From assembly GCF_036345915.1 (NCBI RefSeq), contig NZ_CP107785.1, positions 2,232,001-2,296,000 of the forward strand: 64,000 nt of DNA, in the 5' to 3' direction. The stretch is from Nocardia sp. NBC_00565. GTDB lineage: Bacteria > Actinomycetota > Actinomycetes > Mycobacteriales > Mycobacteriaceae. The translations under genes and the position numbers were made by a program. Under the pieces are notes generated by a model. The model ran no database searches, was not told the origin of the DNA, and saw only the letters and a program-made list of their open reading frames with translations. This document shows, one piece after another, positions 26,449 through 35,908 of this stretch. Numbering within the stretch: the first letter of the stretch is position 1; the number at the start of each line of letters is the position of its first letter.

Positions 26449-27687
26449 TCAGCCACCGAAAAGGCTTGCTGCGCGGATCTTTTCGAGAACGGTGGTATTG
26501 CCCTTGGCATCCATGCGGGTGACGAAGACGGTGTCGGAGCAAGGGGCAGGAAAGGGTGGGACCTGCTTGCCGTCGCAGGTGAAGGTCACGCCGTCGGCGA
26601 CCGGAAGGACGACGTCTCTGGCTGCTCGGATAGCGCCCGCAACGGTTTCGGCAGTGATATCGCCGCTGAGACCGTGCAGGGCGCGGACGGTTCCGAGTGC
26701 CATGGTGTAGCCGACGAAGGCCAAGCCGCTGTGGTCGGTGCCAGGGGCGTAGGCGTTGAGCACCGCGCGATACAGCCGCGCTTCGGGGTGGTCGGCGAGC
26801 GGAGTCGCGTATTGCGGGGAAATCGCGCCGTCCAGGGATACCACCTTGGTGACCTGCGGATCTGTGCACTGACCGACAAGCCCGATCTGCGCGGTGCTGC
26901 CCGATGCGCGGTAAGCCTGCATGAAAGACAGACAGAGTCCGGCGTCACCGACGATCCAGAGGAAGTCCGGGTTGTGGCCAAGGGCGGAAGCCATCTGCGG
27001 TGTGATGTCGGCCGTGCCGGGTGCGACGGGGATCAAAGTCGTTGTGATGCCGCGCTTTTGGAGATAGGTAACGGCAGATTGATACAGAGTGGTGCCCCCG
27101 GGTGCGTCGACGGCGAACAAGACCGATGACTTGTAGTTCTGTTCAGCCATCCATTCACCGAGTGCCGCGATGAAGGCGGTGGCGCCGCCACTGAGGGAGA
27201 ACGAGAGGTTGCCCATCATCTCCGGGGTACTGGCCGGCGCCGAGGAGATCACCGGTATGCCGGCGTTCATCAAGGTCTGTGTGGTTGTCGCGCCGTCACT
27301 TTCGGGGCCGTGGAGCACCGCGACGACGTGATCGGCGATCATCTGGTTCGCGCAGGCAGCCGAGGATGCCGAGTTCGCCTTGCTGTCGCAGCTGTCGAGA
27401 ACGACCGGGCGGCCGTCGACGCCGCCGAGGTAGTCATTGGCGTACTTCAGGGCTGCTTCGACGCCTATGCGGATCTCCGGGAAGCTCGACGCCGAGCCAC
27501 CCTCGTCGTTGATGAGCCCGATGCTGATCGGCGCGCCGGCCGCAGTCTGTTTGCCACCGGAAGGCGTCAACAGGGCGCTGTCGATCGTCGCGGCGGTCGA
27601 GCCGGTCCCGCCGTCGTTCGAGGTACAGCCCGACAGGGCCAGCAACGCGGCAGCAGCTACGGCTGCCGACCGATAACGAGTGCGCAT
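26449..27687 (-). CDS. ABC transporter substrate-binding lipoprotein (LivK-type, periplasmic-binding fold)
   Basis: 412 residues. The N-terminus has basic residues, a hydrophobic stretch and a lipobox ending LSGC at residue 21, so the mature protein is lipid-anchored. The body is a type I periplasmic-binding fold typical of LivK-like receptors (ISIGLINDEGG near 53, GPESDGATTTQTLMNAGIPVIS near 130). It is the first gene of the minus-strand transporter operon. LivK-like receptors bind amino acids, amides, short-chain or aromatic carboxylates; the CoA-transferase and SDR alongside favour a carboxylic acid. Confidence 0.92.
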   Translation of the reverse strand: MRTRYRSAAVAAAALLALSGCTSNDGGTGSTAATIDSALLTPSGGKQTAAGAPISIGLINDEGGSASSFPEIRIGVEAALKYANDYLGGVDGRPVVLDSCDSKANSASSAACANQMIADHVVAVLHGPESDGATTTQTLMNAGIPVISSAPASTPEMMGNLSFSLSGGATAFIAALGEWMAEQNYKSSVLFAVDAPGGTTLYQSAVTYLQKRGITTTLIPVAPGTADITPQMASALGHNPDFLWIVGDAGLCLSFMQAYRASGSTAQIGLVGQCTDPQVTKVVSLDGAISPQYATPLADHPEARLYRAVLNAYAPGTDHSGLAFVGYTMALGTVRALHGLSGDITAETVAGAIRAARDVVLPVADGVTFTCDGKQVPPFPAPCSDTVFVTRMDAKGNTTVLEKIRAASLFGG

Positions 27688-27859
27688 GAGGTTCCTTCTG
27701 GGGGCGGATCGAGGATCGGAGTTGTCGTAGGTCTGTCGGGACCTCGCTATCTGTTCTGTGCGTAACCCGAGTTTCCTGAGCGTAGAACGCTGCGAACCTA
27801 TAGCGAAAGGATTTCGCAGAAATAGTTACTATACGGCCCCCTTCATACGGAAGTGAACC

Positions 27860-27889
27860 TTGCGATTTCTGCAAACATGGTTCTACCAT
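27860..27889 (+). promoter_or_regulatory. Promoter P1: TTGCGA-18 bp-TACCAT with GTTC before the -10
   Basis: TTGCGA (27860-27865), an 18-bp spacer containing GCAAA and ending GTTC, then TACCAT (27884-27889), 70 bp upstream of the aldolase start. The palindrome CATGG-TTCTA-CCATG (27876-27890) covers the -10. Nearly the same element occurs at 49628, 55854 and 57315. The 27688-27859 stretch holds the divergent livK promoter and no gene. Confidence 0.6.
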
Positions 27890-27959
27890 GACGACTACGC
27901 GATAGTCACGGCCTGCTGCGAGAACGTCAGTGGGCACTCGGTTCGGAGGGAGTCCCGCA

Positions 27960-28952
27960 ATGGTCAAAGCGAAGGAGGCGAAAGAGTGGGCACACGAGTC
28001 TCTGCGTGGCAATTGCAGCTCGCTGTACACGCCGTTCTCGGGTCTCGACGGCGATGACATCGACTACGACGCACTGCGCGCGCTCGTCCGGCATTGCCTG
28101 GTTCATCTGGATCAGGACGGTCTCTGGCTCACCGGCGGCATTGCCGAGTTCTGGTCGCTGACCACCGAAGAACTGAAAGAGGTCATGCGAGTCACCATCG
28201 AGGAGGCGCGCAGAGTCAAACCAGACGCGCTGATCCAGGTGATGTCGAGCAGCGACACCGCCAAGCAGACCGTCGAGCTCACCTTGCACGCCCAGCGCCT
28301 CGGTGCCGATATCTGCTACATCCTCACGCCCTATTTCGAATGCGCGGGTAAGCCGGGGGTGCTCGAGTTCTTGCGTTATGTCGCGGACCGGACCGATATG
28401 CCATTGGGCTACTTCAACTCCCAGACCACCGGCCTGGCGATGACTCCGAGCGAGTGCGTGGAGCTGTACCGCGAGATCCCGGCATTGTGTGGGCTGAAGA
28501 ACGGACTGGCGGACGCCCACCACAGCCTGGCGATCCACCGGCTCGAGCCCGGCATGGTGCTGTGGGAGGCCAATGACGAAGCCGGGATCAGGCTCGGCGT
28601 GCCCCACCCGGGCGCGCTCGGTGCGGCACTGTATCTCTACGAAAAGCCGGGCATGAAGCTTTACACCGAGTGGCGAGAGTTGCTCGTGCAGCGCGATTTC
28701 GAACGTGCCGAGAAGTTCGCCGAAGAGACCGGACTCGCGGCCATGCGCGCGGCGAGTCGCCGCTATCAGGCCCATCCCGCGCGGCCGCGCACCTTCACCC
28801 ATTGGGGTGCGGGGTTCAAATTCGGTGCGTCGCTGTTGGGGCTTCCCATCGGCGACTATCCGCACTCGCGACCGCCGCAGACCGCCTTTCCCGCTGACCT
28901 CCAGGCCCCGATCCGGCGGGCCTACACCAAATCCGGGTTCATCGAGTCCTGA
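27960..28952 (+). CDS. Dihydrodipicolinate-synthase/N-acetylneuraminate-lyase family (class I aldolase) protein
   Basis: A 330-residue DapA-superfamily TIM barrel. SSLYTPF near residue 20 corresponds to the usual A-x-V-T-P-F strand, GGIAEFWSLT near 52 to the G-T-T-G-E-x-x-x-L-T loop, GYFNSQT near 145 to the L-Y-N-x-P tyrosine segment, and CGLKNG near 170 carries the Schiff-base Lys. Members perform aldol or retro-aldol and dehydration reactions on pyruvate-type compounds. ATG 27960 has GGAGGG 10 bases upstream, which is better than the GTG at 27930. First gene of a ten-gene operon ending at 37105. It could release pyruvate or a similar fragment from a catabolic intermediate. Confidence 0.85.
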   Translation: MVKAKEAKEWAHESLRGNCSSLYTPFSGLDGDDIDYDALRALVRHCLVHLDQDGLWLTGGIAEFWSLTTEELKEVMRVTIEEARRVKPDALIQVMSSSDTAKQTVELTLHAQRLGADICYILTPYFECAGKPGVLEFLRYVADRTDMPLGYFNSQTTGLAMTPSECVELYREIPALCGLKNGLADAHHSLAIHRLEPGMVLWEANDEAGIRLGVPHPGALGAALYLYEKPGMKLYTEWRELLVQRDFERAEKFAEETGLAAMRAASRRYQAHPARPRTFTHWGAGFKFGASLLGLPIGDYPHSRPPQTAFPADLQAPIRRAYTKSGFIES

Positions 28953-28966
28953 AACGGAGTTGTGCC

Positions 28967-30088
28967 ATGCAGGTCGATGACTTCCGTGCTGGTGTGCGGG
29001 CCTGGATCGAAGAATGCGGTGCGGACCTGGTCCCGGCCGCGGAGAACACCGACAGTGTCGATGCCCAACTGGATCACCAGCGCCATGTCCAGCGGCGTTT
29101 GTTCGATGTCGGCTGGATGCGGTGGGGCTGGCCGCAGCGGCTCGGCGGGTACGGCGGCTCGCCGACCCTACGTGCCGTCCTCGGCGAGGAACTCACGAGC
29201 AGAGCATTGGTGCATACCGCGTCGTGGTCGATGCACGAGGTACTCGGCCCCGCGGTGGCCGAGTTCGGCCTGCCCGAGATGGTAGAGGAGATGTTTCCGC
29301 GCTTGCTGCGGGGTGACGAATTCTGGTGCCAGGGCTTTTCCGAGCCGGAGGCGGGCAGTGATCTCGGTTCGCTGCGCACGACCGCCCAGCTGATCGGCGG
29401 CAACTGGGTGATCAACGGTGAAAAGCTCTGGACGAGCTTTGCTCATCACGCGAACCGTTGTGTTGTCCTAGCCCGCACCGGCGGCGGGGGATCGCGCGGA
29501 ATCAGCGCCTTCCTGGTGGATATGGACACCCCCGGGGTTACCGCGAGCCCGCTGCGGACGATGGCGAACGTCGACGAGTTCTGCTCGATGTCCTTTGTGG
29601 ACGTCAAGGTTCCAGCACACCGGCTATTGGGTGGTGTCGGCGCCGGTTGGCGAGTTGCGCAGCACATCCTCTCGTGCGAGCGCGGGACGATCTTCTGGCA
29701 GCGCGGCGCGTGGCTCGGTCACCACCTCGGCTTACTGCTCGAGGTGCCGACCGCGATGCAGTCGCACCGCGCACTCGGTGAGGCGTTTCAGCTGTTGTGG
29801 GCGTTTCGGGCCACCTCGAAGGCCACCCAGGAACGGATCGCGCAGGGCGATCTGCCCGGACCTGAAGCCTCCGTCGACAAGATCATGATCGCGGCCGCCG
29901 AGCAGGCTGTCTTCGATACGGCTCGCGAACTGCTGCGTGGCGACCTCGAAATTGCCGACACGCCCGCGGCGCGGACCTGGCGGCGCGAGTGGGCCTACTC
30001 GCGGGCGGCGAGCATCTATGGAGGTACGAGTGAAATTCAGAAGGACATCGTTGCCTCACGCCTGCTCGGACTGCCGAGGAGCGCGTGA
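28967..30088 (+). CDS. Acyl-CoA dehydrogenase (catalytic-type subunit)
   Basis: A 373-residue FAD-dependent acyl-CoA dehydrogenase introducing the alpha,beta double bond. WCQGFSEPEAGSDL near residue 118 and GEKLWTS near 147 are the FAD/substrate-binding blocks. The C-terminus carries YGGTSEIQKDIVA and LLGLPR. It is followed immediately by a second, diverged family member, the arrangement of heteromeric (FadE26/27- or FadE28/29-like) dehydrogenases used for steroid or bulky CoA esters. The start ATG has GGAG 10 bases upstream. Confidence 0.92.
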   Translation: MQVDDFRAGVRAWIEECGADLVPAAENTDSVDAQLDHQRHVQRRLFDVGWMRWGWPQRLGGYGGSPTLRAVLGEELTSRALVHTASWSMHEVLGPAVAEFGLPEMVEEMFPRLLRGDEFWCQGFSEPEAGSDLGSLRTTAQLIGGNWVINGEKLWTSFAHHANRCVVLARTGGGGSRGISAFLVDMDTPGVTASPLRTMANVDEFCSMSFVDVKVPAHRLLGGVGAGWRVAQHILSCERGTIFWQRGAWLGHHLGLLLEVPTAMQSHRALGEAFQLLWAFRATSKATQERIAQGDLPGPEASVDKIMIAAAEQAVFDTARELLRGDLEIADTPAARTWRREWAYSRAASIYGGTSEIQKDIVASRLLGLPRSA

Positions 30089-31068
30089 TGGAAGCTAGCG
30101 AACGTAGTCTCGTGGCATCGACCTTGTACCGGTTGGCGCAAGAGTACGACGGCGCGGAATTGTCGAAAGCGCTGCGCGAGTTCGGATTCGGCGATCTGCT
30201 CGCCGAGGAGCCGCGCGAGGCGGTGTCCTCATTGTTCGATGCCATCGGCTATGTCGGTGCCGTGCCCGCGGCCCTGCAGGATGTGTTGCTGGCACCGCTT
30301 TCTCAGATATTGGGAAAAGATGTCGCCGACCACAGCGTCGTGATTCCCACCTCCGGGGCACGGGTCGCGGGCTCGTTGGAGCGCAACGCGCTGAATGTGC
30401 GTGGTCTGGTGATTGGTTCCCCCTGTACCGCTACGGCAATGCTCGTACCGGTGGGCGCCATCGACGGCATCGCCTGGGTGCGCATTACCGATCCGTCGCT
30501 GCTTTCGAGCCGGCTGATCGCGGGTCTGGATCCCGCACTCGCAATGACCGAGGTCACCGTCACCGGATTACCCGCGACGGTCGTCTTGGAAGCAGAACCG
30601 GCGACACTGACCTGGAAAGCGGTGGTGACCGCGGGCCGGCTCGCACTCGGTTATCAGATCGTCGGTGCGGTGAGCCGAATGATCGATCTCGCCGTCGATC
30701 ATTCCCGCAGTCGCGTGCAGTTCGGTCGGCCGATCGGTTCCTTCCAGGCGGTGCGGAACCGACTGGCCGAGGCCTACGTTGCCCGTGAAGGCGCCGCATC
30801 AGCCCTACTGCAGGCATGGAATGCCGACGACCAGTACCTCGCGGGCATGCTGGCCAAATCCTTGGCCGGGCGCGCGGCGCGCATCGCGGCAACGCAATGT
30901 CAGCAGGTGCTCGCCGGTGTCGGCTTCACCGCAGAACATCCATTCCACCGATTTCTCGTGCGTGCGCTGGTACTGGATTCGTTGCTCGGCTCGGCCGCTG
31001 AATTGCCGAGCGTGATCGGTACCCAGCTGGTGTTGTGCGGGTCGATTCCGCGGTTGGTTCAGCTGTGA
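30088..31068 (+). CDS. Acyl-CoA dehydrogenase-like partner subunit
   Basis: 326 residues with acyl-CoA dehydrogenase architecture but shorter than the usual 370-390. FGRPIGSFQAVRNRLAEAY near residue 212 is the conserved helical-domain block. The C-terminal region reads FTAEHPFHRFLVRAL, and no GGTxEIQ motif is present. This fits the non-catalytic partner of a heteromeric dehydrogenase with the 28967 gene. ATG 30088 overlaps the previous stop by one base (TGATG), and GTG 30085 is possible. The next gene overlaps by 4 bp. Confidence 0.88.
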   Translation: MEASERSLVASTLYRLAQEYDGAELSKALREFGFGDLLAEEPREAVSSLFDAIGYVGAVPAALQDVLLAPLSQILGKDVADHSVVIPTSGARVAGSLERNALNVRGLVIGSPCTATAMLVPVGAIDGIAWVRITDPSLLSSRLIAGLDPALAMTEVTVTGLPATVVLEAEPATLTWKAVVTAGRLALGYQIVGAVSRMIDLAVDHSRSRVQFGRPIGSFQAVRNRLAEAYVAREGAASALLQAWNADDQYLAGMLAKSLAGRAARIAATQCQQVLAGVGFTAEHPFHRFLVRALVLDSLLGSAAELPSVIGTQLVLCGSIPRLVQL

Positions 31069-31877
31069 CCGACGCGGAAGGAGTTGCGGCACAGCCGCTC
31101 TCGGCGGTATGCGTCGAAATCGACGGATCTGTCGCCGTGGTGACGCTGTCTCGGCCCGAGAAGGCGAACGCGATGGACGGCGAGATGACATATGCCTTGC
31201 TCGCGGCGATCCGCTCGCTACGGGACATGCGCGATGTCCACGCCATCGTGCTGACCGGCACGGGGACCGCGTTCAGTGCAGGCGGCGACGTCGAAACCAT
31301 TCGGACGATGCGCGATGACCCCGCGGTCCGTGCGGCCGTCCTCAACGCACACAAAGAGCTGTTCTGGGCGATGACGAATTTGCCGATTCCGGCTATCGCC
31401 GCTGTCAATGGCGCCGCGGTCGGCGCGGGAGTCACGATCGCGCTGCTGTGCGACATGATCGTGATGGCCGAAGAGGCATTCCTCAGGGACCCGCGGGTGC
31501 CGCTCGGCCTACTCGACGGAGCCGGCGGATATGTGCTGTGGCCGCTGTTGACCAGCCTTTCGGCAGCCAAGGAGCACCTGTTGCTCGGCACGAAGGTCAC
31601 CGGGCGCGAAGCCCACCGTCTCGGTCTTGCGAATCGGGTGGTTCCCGCATCGGAGGTGGTGGGAGAGTCTCTTCATCTGGCCCGCCGGCTCGCGGAACTT
31701 CCGCCGGGAGCGGTGCGGCAGTCGCGCCGACTGCTGAACTCTCATATCGAGCGGGCGGCCACGATTCTGGACGACTGCGCACAGGCGGAGTTCGAGTGCT
31801 TCGACTCGAAGGAACACCACGCACTGCTCGAAGAGCTGATCATCAGAGTGGCCGCGCCGACCGAGAAGAAGTCGTAG
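31065..31877 (+). CDS. Enoyl-CoA hydratase/isomerase (crotonase) family protein
   Basis: 270 residues. FSAGGDVETI near residue 65 and NGAAVGAGVTIALLCDM near 112 form the oxyanion hole. The usual first catalytic Glu position (in P-E-V) reads DPRVPLGL here, and the following loop is DGAGGY, so plain hydratase activity is uncertain. An isomerase or lyase role remains open. The GTG start overlaps the previous stop (GTGA), fixing the N-terminus. Middle of the 27960-37105 operon. Confidence 0.88.
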   Translation: MTDAEGVAAQPLSAVCVEIDGSVAVVTLSRPEKANAMDGEMTYALLAAIRSLRDMRDVHAIVLTGTGTAFSAGGDVETIRTMRDDPAVRAAVLNAHKELFWAMTNLPIPAIAAVNGAAVGAGVTIALLCDMIVMAEEAFLRDPRVPLGLLDGAGGYVLWPLLTSLSAAKEHLLLGTKVTGREAHRLGLANRVVPASEVVGESLHLARRLAELPPGAVRQSRRLLNSHIERAATILDDCAQAEFECFDSKEHHALLEELIIRVAAPTEKKS

Positions 31878-32626
31878 TGGCCGCCAGTAAGCGTGTTGCC
31901 CTCGTAACCGGCGGCACGAGAGGAATAGGCCGCGCCGTCACGGAGCGACTAGCCGCATCGGGCATCAGAGTGGCCGCGGCCTATGCGCGTGATGTCGATG
32001 CTGCGGAGCAGGTCAGGGAGGTATGCCAGCAGAACGGCGGAACCGTCACCCTGCATCGCGGTGACCTGGGCGACCCGGCTTCGTGCGGCACGCTCGTCGA
32101 CAATGTACTCGAGCAGCACGGCAGCCTCGACTATCTCGTCAACAACGCCGGGATGGTGATCGAGCAGCACTATGGCGATATCACCGCCGATGACTGGCAC
32201 CGGCACCTCTCGGTGAACCTCTCCTCTGCCTTTTTTCTCACCCAGGTGGCCCTGACACATATGACCGAGCAGCGGTTCGGCCGCATCGTCAACATCGGCT
32301 CGGTGACCGGCCTGATGGGAAGTCCGGTCCAGATTCCCTACGGCGCGGCGAAGGCGGGGCTCATCGGCTTGACCCGATCGACTGCCCGTGCCGTGGCACG
32401 AAAGGGCATCACCGTGAACTGTGTGATTCCCGGCAGCTTCGACACCCAGCTGGCGCAGGAACTCACCTACACCAACCGCGAGCTCATCACCTCGATGATC
32501 CCGCTCGGCCGTTGGGGCCGACCCGAGGAACTCGCACACGCCGTCGTGTTCCTGCTCGACGACCTCGCGTCCTACATCACCGGGGCCGTGCTCACCGTTG
32601 ACGGCGGAATGAGCATGGGCGGATGA
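31877..32626 (+). CDS. Short-chain dehydrogenase (FabG/3-hydroxyacyl-CoA dehydrogenase-like)
   Basis: 249 residues. ALVTGGTRGIGRAV near 9-22, NNAGMV near 88, Ser in NIGSVTGLMG near 140, YGAAKAG near 153, and the C-terminal VDGGMSMGG. The GTG at 31877 overlaps the crotonase stop by one base and gives the standard SDR N-terminus; the much longer open frame upstream is antisense-like noise. It probably oxidises a 3-hydroxyacyl-CoA formed in this operon. Another FabG-like SDR follows at 35901. Confidence 0.92.
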   Translation: MAASKRVALVTGGTRGIGRAVTERLAASGIRVAAAYARDVDAAEQVREVCQQNGGTVTLHRGDLGDPASCGTLVDNVLEQHGSLDYLVNNAGMVIEQHYGDITADDWHRHLSVNLSSAFFLTQVALTHMTEQRFGRIVNIGSVTGLMGSPVQIPYGAAKAGLIGLTRSTARAVARKGITVNCVIPGSFDTQLAQELTYTNRELITSMIPLGRWGRPEELAHAVVFLLDDLASYITGAVLTVDGGMSMGG

Positions 32627-34257
32627 CAACGAAGGGATCCGGCTTGACGGCGGCCGATATCGTTGCGCCCGGCGTACCAGCCGATCTGCGTCAGGAATAC
32701 CGGCGACTCGGCTACGTCACCGACATGACGATGGGCATGTCGGTGACGCGGGCAGCCCGCCTGTGGCCCTCCCGGCCGGCCATCTGCGAGGCGGGACGCC
32801 AGCTGACCTACCGGGAGCTGCTCGGGCTCGTCGAGCGGGCAGGCGCGTGGCTTTCCGGAGCTGGAGTTGGGCCAGGGGACATCGTCTGCTGGCAGACGCC
32901 GAACTGGTGGGAGGCCCATGTCCTCGGCCTGGCGATATGGCATATCGGAGCCGTGAGCAGCCCGATTGCCCCGTTCTATCGGGAGCACGAGCTGCGTGCC
33001 GTCATCGAGCAGGTTCGTCCCGCCGCGGTCATCGCCGCGCAGTCCTTCCGCGGCTTCGAGCATGCGACGGCGTTCGACGATTTGCTGTCCGAGGCCGGCC
33101 TGGACCGGATACCCCGTATCGTCCTGCGCGGATACCGGCCGAGATGGACAACCTTCGACGAGGTCATTGCCGGCGGCCGCAGGCTGGCGGCGACCCATGG
33201 CAGTGCTGCCGACCCCTGCCTGCTGCTGTTCACCTCGGGGACCACATCGAAGGCCAAAGCCGCCGTCCATTCCTCACAAACGCTATTGGCCGAAACGCGG
33301 CAACTGGCCGACGCGTGGGGATTGTGCTGGCAGGACGTGGCGTATATGGCAGCGCCACTACAGCACATCACCGGCGTGCTCAACGCCATGACGATCCCAC
33401 TGCTGGTCGGGGCTTGCGCAGTACTCGCCGACCGGTGGGATCCCGATCAAGCTGTCCGGGAGATGCAGCGCCACCGCGTGACCTACACCGCGGGCGCGAC
33501 CATTTTCCTGCAGGAATTGACCGAGGCCGCTCTTGGCGCCGGTGCGCACCTGCCCTTACGGATGTTCGCCTGTGGTGGGGCGTCGGTGCCGCGATCGGTG
33601 CTGGAGCGCAGCGAGGAGCGGGGCATCCCAGCCGCACGTGTCTACGGCATGACCGAGTTGCCCACCGTGACCGTGATGAACCGGACCGATCCCTTCGAGG
33701 CCCGAGCGGCGACCGACGGAGCTATCGCACCCGGCGTGGAAGTCCGTGTCGTCGATGACAATGCCGCCCCGCTCGCACCGGGCGATGAGGGTGAGCTCGT
33801 GGTGCGCGGCCCCGAGCGGATGCTCGGATACCTCGATCCGGGGGCGAATCGGCTCGCCCTCGACGATGCGGGGTGGTTTCGAACCGGCGACCTCGGCATC
33901 GTCGACGATGCCGGCTTCGTGACCATCACCGGGCGCCTGAAGGATGTCATCAACCGCGGCGGTGAGAAGTTCTCCGCCCGCGATATCGAAGACCTCCTCG
34001 TGGCGCACCCCGCTGTGCGCCAGGCGGCAGTTATCGCGGGAACAGACAAGCGGTTCGGCGAAGTGCCTGTCGCATTCGTCGTCCTCGACGAGGCGAGCCA
34101 CGCCTCGGCGGATGACCTTACCGCGCACCTGCGCGCGGCCGGGTTGGCGCGACAGAAGACGCCGGTCGGGTGGCATTTCGTCGCGGGCTTGCCGATGACC
34201 CCCTCGGGCAAAGTCAAGAAGTTCGAGCTGCTGGAAACCAAAGAGAGGCCACGATGA
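32623..34257 (+). CDS. Acyl-CoA synthetase (AMP-dependent, cyclohexanecarboxylate/medium-chain-type)
   Basis: A 544-residue ANL ligase. P-loop LFTSGTTSKAKAAVHS near 201, YGMTELPTV near 341, FRTGDLG near 422, GRLKDVINRGGEKFS near 438, and the C-terminal catalytic Lys in TPSGKVKKFEL near 525. The INRGGEKxS hinge form is typical of short/medium, cyclic or aromatic acid ligases. ATGA coupling on both sides. It supplies the CoA ester for the dehydrogenases and crotonases of this operon. Confidence 0.93.
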   Translation: MTTKGSGLTAADIVAPGVPADLRQEYRRLGYVTDMTMGMSVTRAARLWPSRPAICEAGRQLTYRELLGLVERAGAWLSGAGVGPGDIVCWQTPNWWEAHVLGLAIWHIGAVSSPIAPFYREHELRAVIEQVRPAAVIAAQSFRGFEHATAFDDLLSEAGLDRIPRIVLRGYRPRWTTFDEVIAGGRRLAATHGSAADPCLLLFTSGTTSKAKAAVHSSQTLLAETRQLADAWGLCWQDVAYMAAPLQHITGVLNAMTIPLLVGACAVLADRWDPDQAVREMQRHRVTYTAGATIFLQELTEAALGAGAHLPLRMFACGGASVPRSVLERSEERGIPAARVYGMTELPTVTVMNRTDPFEARAATDGAIAPGVEVRVVDDNAAPLAPGDEGELVVRGPERMLGYLDPGANRLALDDAGWFRTGDLGIVDDAGFVTITGRLKDVINRGGEKFSARDIEDLLVAHPAVRQAAVIAGTDKRFGEVPVAFVVLDEASHASADDLTAHLRAAGLARQKTPVGWHFVAGLPMTPSGKVKKFELLETKERPR

Positions 34258-35069
34258 AAGTCAAAGAATTCAGCGCCATGCTGGAGATGGCCGAGGACGT
34301 GCACGGCCGAAAGGTGTTGCCCGTAGCGAACCGCAGTGCCGATCGAGTGTTCGGCGGTCAGATCCTCGCACAATTGGTCGCGGCCGCCGCGCCGCCCGAT
34401 TCGACCAAGTCGGTGAAATCTATCCAAGTTGCCTTTCCGCGCTCCGCACGCTCACATGATGCGCTGATTCTGGATTTGGAAACGACCCATGAGGGCCGTT
34501 CGCTGGGGCACCGCCGCGCCGTCGTCTGGCAGAACGACGATGGTAATCGCCGTATCACCGCGACGGCATCGATATTGGTCGACCGCCCCGACGACGGACC
34601 GGAATACCAATTCACGACGGTCGCTGCAGATGATGATCCGCAGACCGCGCGACCGGTCGACTTCCTCGTTGTCCCCGGCGAGTCCCGTCTCATCAGCCAG
34701 ATAGGACTCGATGACGACCGTGCGGTCCCGGCCGAGCTCGCCTTCTGGATGCGCTGCCCGGATTTCACCGACCAGTCACTGGCGCGGCCGGTCATCGCCT
34801 ATATCTCGGACTGGCCGCTGATCGGCACCCTGCTCAAAGCGATTCCCGGCTTCAGCCAAAAGGACGCGCATGTCCAACTGCAGACCGATGTGATCGCCCA
34901 TTCGATCTGGTTTCACCAGCCATTCGACGTCTCCGAATGGCTACGGGTCGAGATCCGCGGTCAGCGATTGGTGGCCGGCCGCGGCTTCGGTACCGGCGCT
35001 GTCTACACCCGATCGGGGTCACTGGTGGCGTCATTCGCTCAAGAAAACGTCATCAGGAGGGCCCAATGA
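34254..35069 (+). CDS. TesB-like acyl-CoA thioesterase
   Basis: 271 residues, double hotdog fold. RVFGGQILAQLV near residue 27, HEGRSLGHRRAVVW near 80, HSIWFHQPFDVSEWL near 213 and SFAQENVIR near the end. Distantly paralogous to 17084-17953 (same block order, low identity). ATG 34254 overlaps the ligase stop. A thioesterase coupled to a ligase suggests CoA recycling or release of a dead-end acyl-CoA. Confidence 0.9.
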   Translation: MKVKEFSAMLEMAEDVHGRKVLPVANRSADRVFGGQILAQLVAAAAPPDSTKSVKSIQVAFPRSARSHDALILDLETTHEGRSLGHRRAVVWQNDDGNRRITATASILVDRPDDGPEYQFTTVAADDDPQTARPVDFLVVPGESRLISQIGLDDDRAVPAELAFWMRCPDFTDQSLARPVIAYISDWPLIGTLLKAIPGFSQKDAHVQLQTDVIAHSIWFHQPFDVSEWLRVEIRGQRLVAGRGFGTGAVYTRSGSLVASFAQENVIRRAQ

Positions 35070-35908
35070 CAACCGAACATTTCGTCCGATACGAGATCGA
35101 CGACCGGGTCGCGGTCATTACCTTGGACCGACCCAACGCCGCCAACGCACAGACGCCCGGAATCCTCGCCGATCTCGACGAAGCATTCCGGCGCGCGGAT
35201 CAGGACCCGGATGTGCGGGCCATCGTCTTGACAACGACCGGAAAGCACTTTTCCGCTGGGCACGACATGTCCGGTCGTGATCCGTCGGGCGACGGACGTA
35301 ACCTCAGCCCCCAACGGACCGATGGAAAGTTGGTCGCCGAGGACTATTACGACTGGGAGACCCGGGGATACCTCGACTACGCGCGTCGTTGGCGAGACAT
35401 TCCGAAGCCGACCATTGCCGCCGTCCAAGGCAAGTGCATCGCAGCCGGGTTGATGCTGTGCTGGCCCTGCGATTTGATCGTCGCCGCCGACAACGCATTG
35501 TTCTCCGATCCGGTCGGTCTGCTCGGGATCATGGGCGTGGAGTACCACGCGCACACCTGGGAGCTCGGGCCGAGGAAAGCCAAAGAAATGTTGTTCACCG
35601 CGGGCTCGGTGACTGCGGCGGAGGCGCTGCGCAGCGGAATGGTCAATCACGTTGTGCCGCTGGCGGAATTGCGTGAATTCACCTTGCAGCTCGCCCACCG
35701 CGTCGCGAAGACCGATCCGTGGGCGCTGCGGCTGGCGAAGCGCGGGGTGAACCAGACCCTGGACACCATGGGTTTCTCGACGGCGATCGCGGCCTGCTTC
35801 GACATGCACCACCTCGGACACACCCGAGCCCTTGCCGCCACCGACGGGCAAACCGTCGTCATGGCGGACCTGGAGCGGATGAAAGCCGCTGGCCGTTCCG
35901 ATGGTTAG
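35066..35908 (+). CDS. Enoyl-CoA hydratase/isomerase family protein
   Basis: 280 residues. HFSAGHDMSG near 63, GKCIAAGLMLCWPCDLIVA near 120 and SDPVGLLGIMGVEYHAH near 146. The AGHD variant of the first oxyanion motif and the long loop after it (about residues 72-100) match an actinobacterial crotonase subgroup seen in steroid/terpenoid clusters. The start ATG follows AGGAGGG and overlaps the thioesterase stop. The 3' end overlaps the next SDR by 8 bp. Confidence 0.9.
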   Translation: MTTEHFVRYEIDDRVAVITLDRPNAANAQTPGILADLDEAFRRADQDPDVRAIVLTTTGKHFSAGHDMSGRDPSGDGRNLSPQRTDGKLVAEDYYDWETRGYLDYARRWRDIPKPTIAAVQGKCIAAGLMLCWPCDLIVAADNALFSDPVGLLGIMGVEYHAHTWELGPRKAKEMLFTAGSVTAAEALRSGMVNHVVPLAELREFTLQLAHRVAKTDPWALRLAKRGVNQTLDTMGFSTAIAACFDMHHLGHTRALAATDGQTVVMADLERMKAAGRSDG

